64,000 nt of DNA from NCBI GenBank assembly GCA_025060475.1, contig JANXBZ010000011.1, positions 23,235 through 87,234 on the forward strand. Reading direction: 5' to 3'. The stretch comes from Dictyoglomus sp. Its GTDB lineage: Bacteria > Dictyoglomota > Dictyoglomia > Dictyoglomales > Dictyoglomaceae. Below the pieces are notes generated by a model. It was not told where the DNA came from. It did not search any database and saw only the letters and a list, made by a program, of their open reading frames with translations. Below, piece after piece: positions 27,855-38,416 of the stretch. Numbering within the stretch: position 1 is the first letter of the stretch; each line of letters starts with the position of its first letter. A program made the translations under genes and the position numbers.

Positions 27855-28815
27855 GGCTCTCACCTATATAACATTTTGCAAAATGTTCTTCATCTTTTTT
27901 AAACATTTCTGGCTCTTTGATCCTACATATGTCCATCACATATTGACATCGGGGATGAAATCTACAAGCTTTTGGGGGTGATATAAGACTTGGTGGGGTT
28001 CCGGGGATAGATCTTAATTTTTTATCTGTCTTTAAAGTAGGCACACTATTAATAAGCATCATAGTATATCCATGAGCAGGTTTATGATAAAAAGACTCAG
28101 CAGGACTTATTTCTACGATTTCTCCTGCATACATTACTGCTACCCTATCCGCAAGCTCACTTGCTGTTGCAATATCATGGGTAATGAAAATATAACTTAA
28201 ATTAAATTCTTTTTTAAGCATTTTAAGAAGATTCATAATATTAGCTTGAGTTATGATATCTAATGCAGATGTTGGTTCATCAAGTATTACAATTTGAGGA
28301 TTAGTTATCAGAGCCATTGCAATAACAACTCTTTGTTTCATACCACCAGATAGTTCAAAAGGATATCTTTCTGCAAAGGACTCTGAAATACCAACTAAGC
28401 TAAGTATTTCTTTTGCTCTTTTGAAGGCAGTTTCTTTGTCTATTTTTGTATGAACTATTAATGGTTCCGCTACTTGATATACTACTTTTAATACAGGATT
28501 AAGAGAATTCATAGCTCCTTGAAAAACCATAGAAATTTTACTCCATCGAATATTTTTTCTAAAAGTTTCTTCGTCTAATGAGAGAATTTCTTGTCCATCT
28601 AAATAAATTTCGCCAGAAGCTCTTTCTAAATTTCTTGGAAAAAGACGCATAATGCCCCTTGCTAATGAACTTTTTCCACAACCTGATTCTCCTACAATTG
28701 CTAAAGTCTCTCCCTTTTTTAGCTCAAAATTTGCATTTCTTACTGCTTCTAAGATTCCCTTTCTTGTTTTATAAGAAATACTAAAATTTTTTATTCTTAA
28801 GATTATCTCATCCAT
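27847..28815 (-). CDS. ABC transporter ATP-binding protein, OppD/DppD type
   Basis: This is the partner ATPase of the importer. The 322 residues carry Walker A GESGCGKSSLAR, signature LSGGMKQRVVIAMAL, Walker B IVILDEPTSALD, and the C-terminal cysteine-containing tail ACRFHPRCQYVMDIC. ATG 28815 is preferred because AGGAG lies 8 nt upstream, whereas the GTG at 28824 is part of that site. The order is binding protein, OppB, OppC, OppD, OppF. Confidence 0.9.
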   Translation of the reverse strand: MDEIILRIKNFSISYKTRKGILEAVRNANFELKKGETLAIVGESGCGKSSLARGIMRLFPRNLERASGEIYLDGQEILSLDEETFRKNIRWSKISMVFQGAMNSLNPVLKVVYQVAEPLIVHTKIDKETAFKRAKEILSLVGISESFAERYPFELSGGMKQRVVIAMALITNPQIVILDEPTSALDIITQANIMNLLKMLKKEFNLSYIFITHDIATASELADRVAVMYAGEIVEISPAESFYHKPAHGYTMMLINSVPTLKTDKKLRSIPGTPPSLISPPKACRFHPRCQYVMDICRIKEPEMFKKDEEHFAKCYIGESHE

Positions 28816-28826
28816 ATCTTTCACTC

Positions 28827-30209
28827 CTATATTTCCTTTAGTTTTGGATTTACAATTCTATCTATGACAAAACCTAATAATGCAAAAGATACTGCTGTTA
28901 ATATTAGAAGAAAAGATGGTTCTAAAACCCAATAATAATATCCTTTATATAAAGCTCCATTTCTAAAAGCATCTTCAATTATTCTCCCCCAAGTTGGTTG
29001 AGTAGGATCAAGAACCCCAAAAAGAGACAATATTGCTTCTAGAAATACATAAGCAGGTATTGATATTATAAGACTTGGAATTACTGGGGGTAATATTTTG
29101 GGAATAATATATAGAAATATTATTCTCCAATTACTCGCGCCATATGCCTTTGCAGCTTCAATATATGGTAGGGTTTTTACTTGGAGAACCAAAGCTCTTT
29201 GAGTTTTTACTCCTGTTCCGAACAAACTCAAGAATATAAGTACAAAAAGAAGTTTCCAAATAGTAAGCTTATAAAATAAAGAAATCATGATCATAAGAGG
29301 AAGAAAAGGAAGTACCATATATATTTCTGTTAATCGTTGTATAAATGAATCTACTTTTCCTCCAAACCAGCCACTAATGGTTGCTAAGATTAAATGTAAA
29401 AGAGTAATACTTATGGATGCTCCTAATCCAAAGGCAAGATCAATAGGAGTTCCCCAAAGAAGAGCTAATTCAAGAGGTCTTCTTAAATGATCTGTTCCTG
29501 CTATACCATATACCTTTCCGTATATTATTGGTTCAATTTCAATAGTGTCTTCTTGGTTTTTAAATTCCACTTCAATGTGAAGTTTATATTCTCCTTTTTC
29601 AATATTTATATTACCTGAGGTATCTACAAAAAGTCCCCTTAAAACACTTACAGAGTAGGGAGGATGATATTCTAATTTTGATTTCAAATATTCTGTAAGT
29701 TTTTCTTCGATAGATGTTTCATTACCTAAATATAAGGTAGATTCTTCTCCGCCTAATTGATATTCTATCAAGAAAATCTTATCCTTATTGGGTTTTTCCC
29801 AAAATATTTTTACAGTTGGTGGTTCATTTTTAAAATTACTTTTGAAGAATATATTAAAATCCGTAGGAAAATCATCGTAATTATAATTAAAAGGATAAGT
29901 AATTTCAATTTTTTTGGGATTTTGAGAGGTCACATTTAATAAACCCTTTTTAGAGAGATCTATATTTCTTGGAAGGTTTTTTCCCGTCAAAAATCCCCAC
30001 CAAATAGGTATAGCATTTCTTGGATATTTTAGCCATGCCTGACTATCATTCCATAATGAAATAGTCTTGTCATATGGGACTGCAATAACTGCATATATTA
30101 TAAGAATAATAAAAAAGGCAAAAATAGCAAGAGAGAATATACCTATTTTATATCTTAATATTTCTTTAAATATTCCTTTTAAACTATAGATAGATAATTC
30201 TTCTGTCAT
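28827..30209 (-). CDS. ABC transporter permease, OppC type, with large extracytoplasmic insertion
   Basis: This is an inner-membrane permease of the importer, 460 residues instead of the usual 280-300. After the first membrane helix (IGIFSLAIFAFFIILIIYAV, about 20-40) there is a hydrophilic stretch of roughly 175 residues (about 55-235) before the transporter core. The core has about five helices and the EAA loop AKAYGASNWRIIFLYIIP that contacts the ATPases. The insert should lie outside the membrane and might help dock the large binding protein. The gene ends 11 nt upstream of the OppD gene. Confidence 0.88.
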   Translation of the reverse strand: MTEELSIYSLKGIFKEILRYKIGIFSLAIFAFFIILIIYAVIAVPYDKTISLWNDSQAWLKYPRNAIPIWWGFLTGKNLPRNIDLSKKGLLNVTSQNPKKIEITYPFNYNYDDFPTDFNIFFKSNFKNEPPTVKIFWEKPNKDKIFLIEYQLGGEESTLYLGNETSIEEKLTEYLKSKLEYHPPYSVSVLRGLFVDTSGNINIEKGEYKLHIEVEFKNQEDTIEIEPIIYGKVYGIAGTDHLRRPLELALLWGTPIDLAFGLGASISITLLHLILATISGWFGGKVDSFIQRLTEIYMVLPFLPLMIMISLFYKLTIWKLLFVLIFLSLFGTGVKTQRALVLQVKTLPYIEAAKAYGASNWRIIFLYIIPKILPPVIPSLIISIPAYVFLEAILSLFGVLDPTQPTWGRIIEDAFRNGALYKGYYYWVLEPSFLLILTAVSFALLGFVIDRIVNPKLKEI

Positions 30210-30221
30210 CTTTTTCTCACC

Positions 30222-31280
30222 TCATATTCTTACTCTTGGATCAATAATAGCATAAATAAAATCTAATAATAAAACTGTTCCTGCCAAAAGATACGCGTAA
30301 ATAACCGTTACTCCTATAATTACAGGAGCATCAAACATTCCAATTGCTTGAGATAGAACCATACCTAATCCTGGCCAGCTGAAAATATGTTCTGTTATTA
30401 TGGCTCCCATCCAGGAAGAAATTACTGATAAAGCAAAACTTGTAATTATAGGGGGAAGTGCTGGTCGAAGAATATATTTTCTCTCTACATCTTTTTGGGG
30501 TAGACCTTTTGCTCTTGCTACTTCAACGTAATCTTCTGTGGAATAAATCAAGAAAAAGTTTCTTTCACTGTATGTACCCACAAAGATTGAAGATATAAGC
30601 CAAGCAGATAATGGAAGAATCATATGTTTAATCACACTCAAAATTTTCTCCCAGAGAGTAGGAGGAGGTGGGAAATCCATAAATCCTCCGTGAGGAAGAA
30701 TATGGAGCCACGAGTAAAAAATCAAAAGAAGAAAAATTCCATAAAACCATCCAGGAATTGTAGATAAGGGGGAAAGATAGACAATTAATTTATCTAAGAA
30801 AGAACCATATTTTTGAGATAATTTAAGTCCAAGAAATAGATTAATAAAGAAAATTAATACAGTCGCTGTGGTAAATAAAAGAATAGTAAGGGGAAGTCTT
30901 TCGAGAATAATATTTTTAACTTTCATAGATCCACTATCACTCGTCATCCACATTGCAGTTCCCAAATCTAAGGTAAGAGCATTCCTTAAATGATATAGAC
31001 TTCTTATAAAAAAGGGTTTATCTAAACCCTTCATTTTTAATTGAGTTTTTACTTGAGACTCTATAAGACTCATTTTCTGCTCTTCGGTATACCCTCTAAG
31101 AGTTGGATCCTCTTTTATAGCCATAGCTACATTCATTCTAATTTCTGTCTCAATTAATTTATCTACATATCCTCCAGCATTTGCGACTACAATAGTTAAA
31201 TAGACTGCCACAGCTACCGTTATAAATAAAACTATAGTCCTTCTTAAAAAATATTTAAGAATTTTTACTATTTCTCCTAT
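30222..31280 (-). CDS. ABC transporter permease, OppB type, probable ATA/ATT start
   Basis: This is the second permease of the importer, with the EAA loop ARAKGLPQKDVERKYILRPA and WPGLGMVLSQAIG. The first ordinary start codon, GTG 31211, falls inside the first membrane helix. Upstream of it the frame stays open and coding, giving EIVKILKYFLRRTIVLF, the usual basic stretch plus helix of this family, until an in-frame TAG at 31287-31289. No ATG, GTG or TTG occurs in this stretch. AAAGGAGG lies 9 nt before ATA 31280 and 3 nt before ATT 31286. I therefore place the start at ATA 31280 (352 residues) with reservation. A residues 45-100 segment, with no helix, is outside the membrane. Confidence 0.75.
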   Translation of the reverse strand: MGEIVKILKYFLRRTIVLFITVAVAVYLTIVVANAGGYVDKLIETEIRMNVAMAIKEDPTLRGYTEEQKMSLIESQVKTQLKMKGLDKPFFIRSLYHLRNALTLDLGTAMWMTSDSGSMKVKNIILERLPLTILLFTTATVLIFFINLFLGLKLSQKYGSFLDKLIVYLSPLSTIPGWFYGIFLLLIFYSWLHILPHGGFMDFPPPPTLWEKILSVIKHMILPLSAWLISSIFVGTYSERNFFLIYSTEDYVEVARAKGLPQKDVERKYILRPALPPIITSFALSVISSWMGAIITEHIFSWPGLGMVLSQAIGMFDAPVIIGVTVIYAYLLAGTVLLLDFIYAIIDPRVRI

Positions 31281-31336
31281 GGAAATCTACCTCCTTTTGT
31301 AATTTAATTTTATGAACTTTATTTTACCAAAAAAAA

Positions 31337-31364
31337 TCCCAGGGAGGAAATACCCTCCCTGGGA
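31337..31364 (-). terminator. Intrinsic terminator/attenuator after the binding-protein gene
   Basis: On the minus strand a perfect 11-bp stem (TCCCAGGGAGG paired with CCTCCCTGGGA, 6-nt loop) is followed by eight T. It lies just after the binding-protein stop and before the permease genes, where partial termination would give more binding protein than membrane components. Confidence 0.85.
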
Positions 31365-31380
31365 AATAATTAAACTACTT

Positions 31381-33495
31381 CTATTTTAAGAATTTTGAAT
31401 TCTTTAGTAAGACTGTATGAGCAGTTATATCTGGTTTCTCTAAGTAATATGGACCATTGCTAACCCATAGATGTCCAAATCTATCAAACCATTTCTTTAG
31501 TGATGCATATCTTTCTTTTGCTAAACTTTCTGATACATACTTTCCAACAAAAGCTTTGAAAGGAATATATGCATCTTTTTCAGATTTCTCTAACATATCT
31601 TTTAGAACCGCTAGACTTGGACCACCTATGTAATTCATCCATTCTACTTTCTTTTCTTGAGCTTTACTTGCTGAGAATGCGAGTTTTCCTTCTTCCTCTG
31701 CTCTAATACCTAAGGCGTGAGCATGCCATGGGAATAGTACAGAAGTTGTAGGCCATAAAGCAGTTAACTCTGCATCAAGTTCTGCGTAGTTAGTGTAGTA
31801 TTCTATTATTAATGGATTTTCTTTAACTATCTTCCATGCTACAAATTGTTCTCTCCAAGATTTGAATGAAGCTACATAAGATTCATCATAGAGTTTGCTG
31901 TCTTTACTTGCTCTTTCAAATCCAATAATAAATTCTACAATATAATCTGCAAGATTCTGAACTGTTCCATCATGATATTTCTTTTTTCCAAGGACATCTC
32001 CATAGTTTATTACTACTTTGACTTTTGATTCTTTTACTCCAGCTTCACCTGCGGTAACCATAGTCTGTTTCTTTACATCCCAACCATACCATGCGTCAGA
32101 TGGAACAGATACAGTCTTAACCTTCTTGAACTTAAGCCAACCTTCTGATCCTTTATTTGGGAATGTAGGAACTTCAGCGTTAACAGTTAATTCTGCACTT
32201 TCTATTCCTAGAAGAATAGGAAGACCTGTGTATGGATGATAGATCCAGTTTCTACCGAGTGTTGCTTCATATATAACAGTATCATACATCCAGTTAGATC
32301 CTGCGATCAGATTCCATGGATCAATAATTACTTCTAACATTCCTACTTTAACATTTCCACCCTCTCTTCCTGCAATTCTTAGAGTATAGGGCCATATTCT
32401 TGCAGCATTTCCGCCAGCAAAATCTACAGCTGTATCTATGGTTTTTCTTCTTGCCCATGCAGCTTTTTGATCAACTAAAAATATTCTTACAGAATCTTTA
32501 AGAGAAAGCTCCAAGGCTTTTCTCATAAGAAGGTTTCTTTCTGCTAGGCTCTTAAAATTCCTCTGGGCAAGTTTATTTGCAATATCTCTAAATTCTTTAT
32601 CGGGCTTATAAGCTCTCCAAAGAGGAGAATAGGACATAGGAGAATCAGGAAGATAGAAAAATTGAAAATTATCGGACATATCCCTTGCAAGGACTGTAGT
32701 TATCCAGCCACCAGTATAAAGATCCCATTGTCCATCCTCAGGATTTCCTCTAACCCAAAGAGGTGATGCCTCACGAGATGTTCTATACATTCTTTCTACA
32801 GTAAATCCTAATTTTTCAAGCTGAGTAGAAACATAATCACCAATTATTTTTCTTGCATCTTCAATTCTTATGAGGAATTTTATTACAACAGGATTACCTT
32901 TGTAGTACCATTTTCCACCTCGAAGCTCTGCTCCCATTTTTTTCATTTCTGAAGTTATTATATTCTTTCCTTTTTCAAAATTATATTTATAAAGCTCCTC
33001 TAATTTTGTAATGGTATCTTTATATCTCTCATACTCTGGAAATCCTTTATTTATAGGCACAAATTTTGCTTCTCCAAGTCCTCCCATAATTTCATCAACA
33101 ATGTATTTTCTATCAACAATCAAGTTCATTGCCTCTCTTATTTTTTTATTACTAAAAGGATTAAATCTTCCATCTTTATATGTAGGTCCTACTGGATTAA
33201 AAGTTAGTTCATAATATAGACCAAAGGATGTTCCATAGGTTAAATTTGGATCTTCTTTAATTCTTCTGAAAAGTGCTGGGTCTCCAAATTCATTAAAATA
33301 AATATCAATGTCTCCCTTTATTAACATTTCTAAAGCTTTTGCTCTATCTTTTTCAGGAATAAATACAACTTGATCAAGCCATCCATTGGGATTAACGTTC
33401 AATGTTTGAGCTGAGGATGGAAAAATTATAATAGAAAAAAGAGTTAATACAATTAATAATAGAGAAATTCTTGGAGACTTTAAGATTCTCCACAT
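31381..33495 (-). CDS. Extracellular solute-binding protein, family 5
   Basis: This is the substrate-binding component of the importer. The 704-residue protein starts with a basic tip and a hydrophobic signal segment (ISLLLIVLTLFSIIIF) ending at SSAQ, with no lipobox cysteine, so it may be released or held otherwise. Family 5 features include GLYYELTFNPVGP, NKKIREAMNLIVDRKYIV and the lobe containing LWPTTSVLFPWHAH. It is longer than most family members (about 500-600). Such systems carry peptides or, in thermophiles such as Thermotoga, oligosaccharides; the substrate cannot be read from sequence. A near-perfect ribosome-binding site precedes the ATG. Confidence 0.88.
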   Translation of the reverse strand: MWRILKSPRISLLLIVLTLFSIIIFPSSAQTLNVNPNGWLDQVVFIPEKDRAKALEMLIKGDIDIYFNEFGDPALFRRIKEDPNLTYGTSFGLYYELTFNPVGPTYKDGRFNPFSNKKIREAMNLIVDRKYIVDEIMGGLGEAKFVPINKGFPEYERYKDTITKLEELYKYNFEKGKNIITSEMKKMGAELRGGKWYYKGNPVVIKFLIRIEDARKIIGDYVSTQLEKLGFTVERMYRTSREASPLWVRGNPEDGQWDLYTGGWITTVLARDMSDNFQFFYLPDSPMSYSPLWRAYKPDKEFRDIANKLAQRNFKSLAERNLLMRKALELSLKDSVRIFLVDQKAAWARRKTIDTAVDFAGGNAARIWPYTLRIAGREGGNVKVGMLEVIIDPWNLIAGSNWMYDTVIYEATLGRNWIYHPYTGLPILLGIESAELTVNAEVPTFPNKGSEGWLKFKKVKTVSVPSDAWYGWDVKKQTMVTAGEAGVKESKVKVVINYGDVLGKKKYHDGTVQNLADYIVEFIIGFERASKDSKLYDESYVASFKSWREQFVAWKIVKENPLIIEYYTNYAELDAELTALWPTTSVLFPWHAHALGIRAEEEGKLAFSASKAQEKKVEWMNYIGGPSLAVLKDMLEKSEKDAYIPFKAFVGKYVSESLAKERYASLKKWFDRFGHLWVSNGPYYLEKPDITAHTVLLKNSKFLK

Positions 33496-33500
33496 AAACT

Positions 33501-33510
33501 AATCACCTCC
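33501..33510 (-). promoter_or_regulatory. Very strong ribosome-binding site of the binding-protein gene
   Basis: GGAGGTGATT on the minus strand matches the 16S rRNA 3' end over 10 bases and lies 5 nt before the ATG, in line with high production of the binding protein. Confidence 0.85.
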
Positions 33511-33528
33511 AAATAAGATTTTAATTGT

Positions 33529-33557
33529 AATATAATAGCGATTTTTTTATTTGTCAA
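33529..33557 (-). promoter_or_regulatory. Promoter of the ABC importer operon
   Basis: On the minus strand TTGACA (33557-33552), a 17-nt spacer and TATATT (33534-33529). The fit is one base from consensus, and it lies about 35 nt before the start codon. Confidence 0.78.
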
Positions 33558-33627
33558 TCTTTATTACTAAATGTTTATTTTTTTCTAAGGGGACGGATGA
33601 TTATTGTTTTAGGCTATTTCCAATTCT

Positions 33628-33656
33628 TGACAAAAAATGAAAAAAATTCTATTCTA
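33628..33656 (+). promoter_or_regulatory. Promoter of the tRNA cluster
   Basis: TTGACA (33628-33633), a 17-nt spacer and TATTCT (33651-33656). It ends 12 nt before tRNA-Gly and probably also drives the secreted-protein gene at 33933, as no other promoter is seen there. Confidence 0.7.
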
Positions 33657-33668
33657 ACTATAAAAGAG

Positions 33669-33742
33669 CGGGTGTAGCTCAGAGGTAGAGCATCGGCTTC
33701 CCAAGCCGAGGGTCGCGGGTTCAACTCCCGTCACCCGCTCCA
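33669..33742 (+). tRNA. tRNA-Gly (anticodon CCC)
   Basis: Acceptor GCGGGTG pairs with CACCCGC; the anticodon stem TCGGC/GCCGA closes the loop TTCCCAA with anticodon CCC. The T arm has GGTTCAACTCC, and the 3' CCA is encoded. Confidence 0.95.
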
Positions 33743-33749
33743 ATATAGA

Positions 33750-33825
33750 GGCGGCATCGCCAAGCGGCTAAGGCAGGAGATTGCAAATCTCCCATTCCCC
33801 GGTTCGAGTCCGGGTGCCGCCTCCA
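33750..33825 (+). tRNA. tRNA-Cys (anticodon GCA)
   Basis: Acceptor GGCGGCA pairs with TGCCGCC; the anticodon loop contains GCA between GAGAT and ATCTC. The discriminator base is T(U) as expected for tRNA-Cys, and CCA is encoded. It follows tRNA-Gly after 7 nt. Confidence 0.96.
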
Positions 33826-33832
33826 AAAAAGT

Positions 33833-33907
33833 GGGGCTGTGGCGCAGAGGGAGCGCGCTTCCATGGCACGGAAGAGGTCGGGGGTTCAAGTCCCCCCAGC
33901 TCCACCA
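33833..33907 (+). tRNA. tRNA-Ala (anticodon GGC)
   Basis: Acceptor GGGGCTG pairs with CAGCTCC, with a single G-T pair at the third position, the G3-U70 identity element of alanine tRNAs. The anticodon stem CTTCC/GGAAG closes a loop with GGC. The discriminator A and CCA are encoded. Confidence 0.95.
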
Positions 33908-33932
33908 TAAAATAGAATTTCGGGAGGGATTT

Positions 33933-34625
33933 ATGAAATTCCTCTTTTTTTTATTAATTTTTTTCCTAATTATAAATTTTTCTTTGGCAATAAATAGTGA
34001 GAATATAAATACATTATTAAAAATTGCTAAAGAGCAAGAAGATATTTTCTGGAAAAATCCTGAAAAAGGCTATATACCTTGGAATATAGCTGTAGATTAT
34101 TATACAAAACTCCTCCAAGTTTATAACAATTTTCAATTTCAAGAGAAATTAATCAGGCTCCATGTGGAAGGATATCTCATAAATAATAAAAATCCAAATT
34201 TTTTTAATTTTCATTATGCATATAATCCCAGTTATCCTTTGAAAATTATAGTATTAAATTTGAAAAACTATCCAAGATTTAATTTGCCAATTTTTGAAAA
34301 AGTCTTACCTTTGTTTGTAACAATACAAAATCATGGAGAAAAAAATTTAGATTTAAGTAAAATGAAACTTTATCTTGAGAATACTGGAAATTATCGTGAA
34401 ATATTATTAAACAATGATCAATTATATAATAATCTTTTAAAAGAAAGTTTGCTCTCTTTTCCTATAAATAAGATAATAAAACCAAAAGAAAGCTTTTCCT
34501 TTATAATTCTTTTTTCCTATAATAAATTTCCAAGAGTCTTGAAAATAGAATTGGAAAATATTCAGGTAAATTTAATATTTTTTGAAAGTATTTTATTAAC
34601 GGAGCCTTCAACAATAAAAACTTAG
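33933..34625 (+). CDS. Secreted or membrane-anchored protein of unknown function
   Basis: I do not recognise this 230-residue protein. It starts with a hydrophobic signal segment (FLFFLLIFFLIINFSLA) followed by a mature part rich in Asn, Lys and aromatic residues. The region 130-230 alternates beta-like stretches (FVTIQNHGEKNLDLSKMKLY) that resemble an immunoglobulin-like fold, but this is only an impression. ATG 33933 follows GGGAGGG; the reading frame also runs back through tRNA-Ala, which is not coding. It is probably read from the tRNA promoter. Confidence 0.75.
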   Translation: MKFLFFLLIFFLIINFSLAINSENINTLLKIAKEQEDIFWKNPEKGYIPWNIAVDYYTKLLQVYNNFQFQEKLIRLHVEGYLINNKNPNFFNFHYAYNPSYPLKIIVLNLKNYPRFNLPIFEKVLPLFVTIQNHGEKNLDLSKMKLYLENTGNYREILLNNDQLYNNLLKESLLSFPINKIIKPKESFSFIILFSYNKFPRVLKIELENIQVNLIFFESILLTEPSTIKT

Positions 34626-34645
34626 AACTTAAGGAGGGAAAAAAG

Positions 34646-36872
<2,227 letters not shown>

Positions 36873-36874
36873 GC

Positions 36875-36903
36875 TTGCATATAATTCAATATTTATTTAT
36901 AAT
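36875..36903 (+). promoter_or_regulatory. Promoter of tRNA-Arg
   Basis: TTGCAT (36875-36880), a 17-nt spacer and a perfect TATAAT (36898-36903), ending 10 nt before the tRNA gene. Confidence 0.75.
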
Positions 36904-36913
36904 TGTAACATGG

Positions 36914-36990
36914 GCGCCCGTAGCTCAACAGGATAGAGCGGCGGACTACGAATCCGTAGGTTAGAGGTTCGAGTCCTCTCGGGCGCACCA
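36914..36990 (+). tRNA. tRNA-Arg (anticodon ACG)
   Basis: Acceptor GCGCCCG pairs with CGGGCGC; the anticodon loop CTACGAA carries ACG, whose A is normally changed to inosine to read CGN codons. Discriminator A and CCA are encoded. Confidence 0.96.
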
Positions 36991-37006
36991 TTAAGGGAGG
37001 TATTCC

Positions 37007-37576
37007 ATGAGAAGGATATTGATATTTTATTTATTTTTAATCTTGTTTTTAATTAATTTCTCCTTTGGCGAATCTTTATGGGGATTTTCCCTACAAGAAA
37101 GAGTTTATTATTTTTCTAACTATTTAGATTTGGGACTATTTGTTTCTCCTTTAAATCTCTATGGACTCTTAGTATTTTCTCCTGATAAGAATATGAGATT
37201 TTGGGCAGGACTTGGTTTAAATGACTTCCCAAGAATAGGGGGTGGTTTCAAATTTTATCCAAATCTTGTTTTAAATATTGAATTTAGAGATAACGAAAAA
37301 TATTTAGGAGTATTGATTCCCTTTGTATTAGAGAAACTTTATGGTGGATTTCAAATTAATATTGGCATTTTAGGAAGTACAAGTATAAATATAGAATCTG
37401 CTTTTTCTTATCCAATAAATAAATCTTTATCTTTGGGAACCTATATATATTTTCCCTTTACAGAACCTGGAAAAGTGTTTGTTTTTGGAAGATATTTTTG
37501 GAATAATTATTTTTGGTCTTTAGCCTTCGATGGAGAAAAGATATTATTTGGTATTTTAAAATACTTAAAATTTTAA
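37007..37576 (+). CDS. Small secreted protein, possible outer-membrane beta-barrel
   Basis: I do not recognise this 189-residue protein. It has a basic tip, a hydrophobic signal segment (ILIFYLFLILFLINFSFG) and a mature part of alternating hydrophobic and polar residues rich in Phe, Tyr, Leu and Gly, ending in phenylalanine (GILKYLKF). The last point and the strand pattern resemble a small outer-membrane barrel, which is plausible in a diderm, but no family is recognisable. It is preceded by GGGAGG and lies 16 nt after tRNA-Arg. Confidence 0.7.
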   Translation: MRRILIFYLFLILFLINFSFGESLWGFSLQERVYYFSNYLDLGLFVSPLNLYGLLVFSPDKNMRFWAGLGLNDFPRIGGGFKFYPNLVLNIEFRDNEKYLGVLIPFVLEKLYGGFQINIGILGSTSINIESAFSYPINKSLSLGTYIYFPFTEPGKVFVFGRYFWNNYFWSLAFDGEKILFGILKYLKF

Positions 37577-37592
37577 AAAGGAGAGATGTAAC

Positions 37593-38411
37593 TTGCCATT
37601 AACAGGTAATTTGAGAGAGTTTGATCTTGCTTCATTAATTCAGTTTATAAGTGGTAAAACAGAAACAGGAATATTAGTTATACAAAGAAGCTATAGAAAT
37701 GGAAATATTTATTTTAAAAATGGAAGAGTAATTCATGCCCAAGCAGGAAATTTATCAGGAATGGATGCTTTTTTTGATCTTTTCACATGGAACGAAGGAA
37801 ATTTTGAGTTTAAATCTGGAAACTTACCTAATATACCTACATCTATAGATCTTTCTCCAGAAGCTCTAATATTAGAGGCTGCAAGAGTTATTGATGAATG
37901 GCAATCAAAAAGACAACAGCTTAAATCTCTAACTTGTGTTCCTTACTTTGTTAATCCCGAATTTGCTATTCCCTCTGCAGTTCAAGTTTTACTTCTTAGA
38001 AAAAAGCCTGAAACAATGACCTACGAAGAAAAGGAGAGATTAATTTTAGCTAATATAGATGGTAGAAGAGATTTTGCTACTGTTGCTCGAATGAGTGGTG
38101 TTGTTACGTTAATGGCAATAAGTGTTGTTTTAGAAAATATATCCTTAGGAAGATTAGCTATTAGAGATTTAGTTGACTTACAAGAAATTATCCCAGAACT
38201 TGCAGGGAGTGTAAGTTCTCCTTTTACACCTGTTCAAAAAATGATAAAAGCTATAGATGGAAATAGAAATCTTGAAGAGATCCTCTTGGAAATTGAGGAA
38301 GAAAGAGGTAAAATTATTCCGGAATTTGTAAGTCTTGTTAAAGCGAGAAAAATAAGAATTAAAAAAGGAATGGAATATCTTAACAGATTAGAACAAGAGA
38401 GGTTGTATTAA
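37593..38411 (+). CDS. DUF4388/PATAN-domain protein
   Basis: The 272-residue protein starts with GNLREFDLASLIQFISGKTE, the typical opening of the DUF4388 (PATAN) domain, followed by TGILVIQRSYRNGNIYFKNG and the FDLFTWNEGNFEF segment. The family is often tied to signalling, motility or two-component regulators. The last 150 residues look helical (winged-helix-like: ILANIDGRRDFATVARMSGV). Start TTG 37593 follows AAGGAG by about 9 nt. Function unknown. Confidence 0.8.
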   Translation: MPLTGNLREFDLASLIQFISGKTETGILVIQRSYRNGNIYFKNGRVIHAQAGNLSGMDAFFDLFTWNEGNFEFKSGNLPNIPTSIDLSPEALILEAARVIDEWQSKRQQLKSLTCVPYFVNPEFAIPSAVQVLLLRKKPETMTYEEKERLILANIDGRRDFATVARMSGVVTLMAISVVLENISLGRLAIRDLVDLQEIIPELAGSVSSPFTPVQKMIKAIDGNRNLEEILLEIEEERGKIIPEFVSLVKARKIRIKKGMEYLNRLEQERLY

Positions 38412-38416
38412 AGAAC

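Noticed and set aside
33831..33932. Coding extension upstream of the secreted protein through tRNA-Ala
   Set aside because: The frame is open across the tRNA by chance; the signal peptide starts at ATG 33933 after GGGAGGG.
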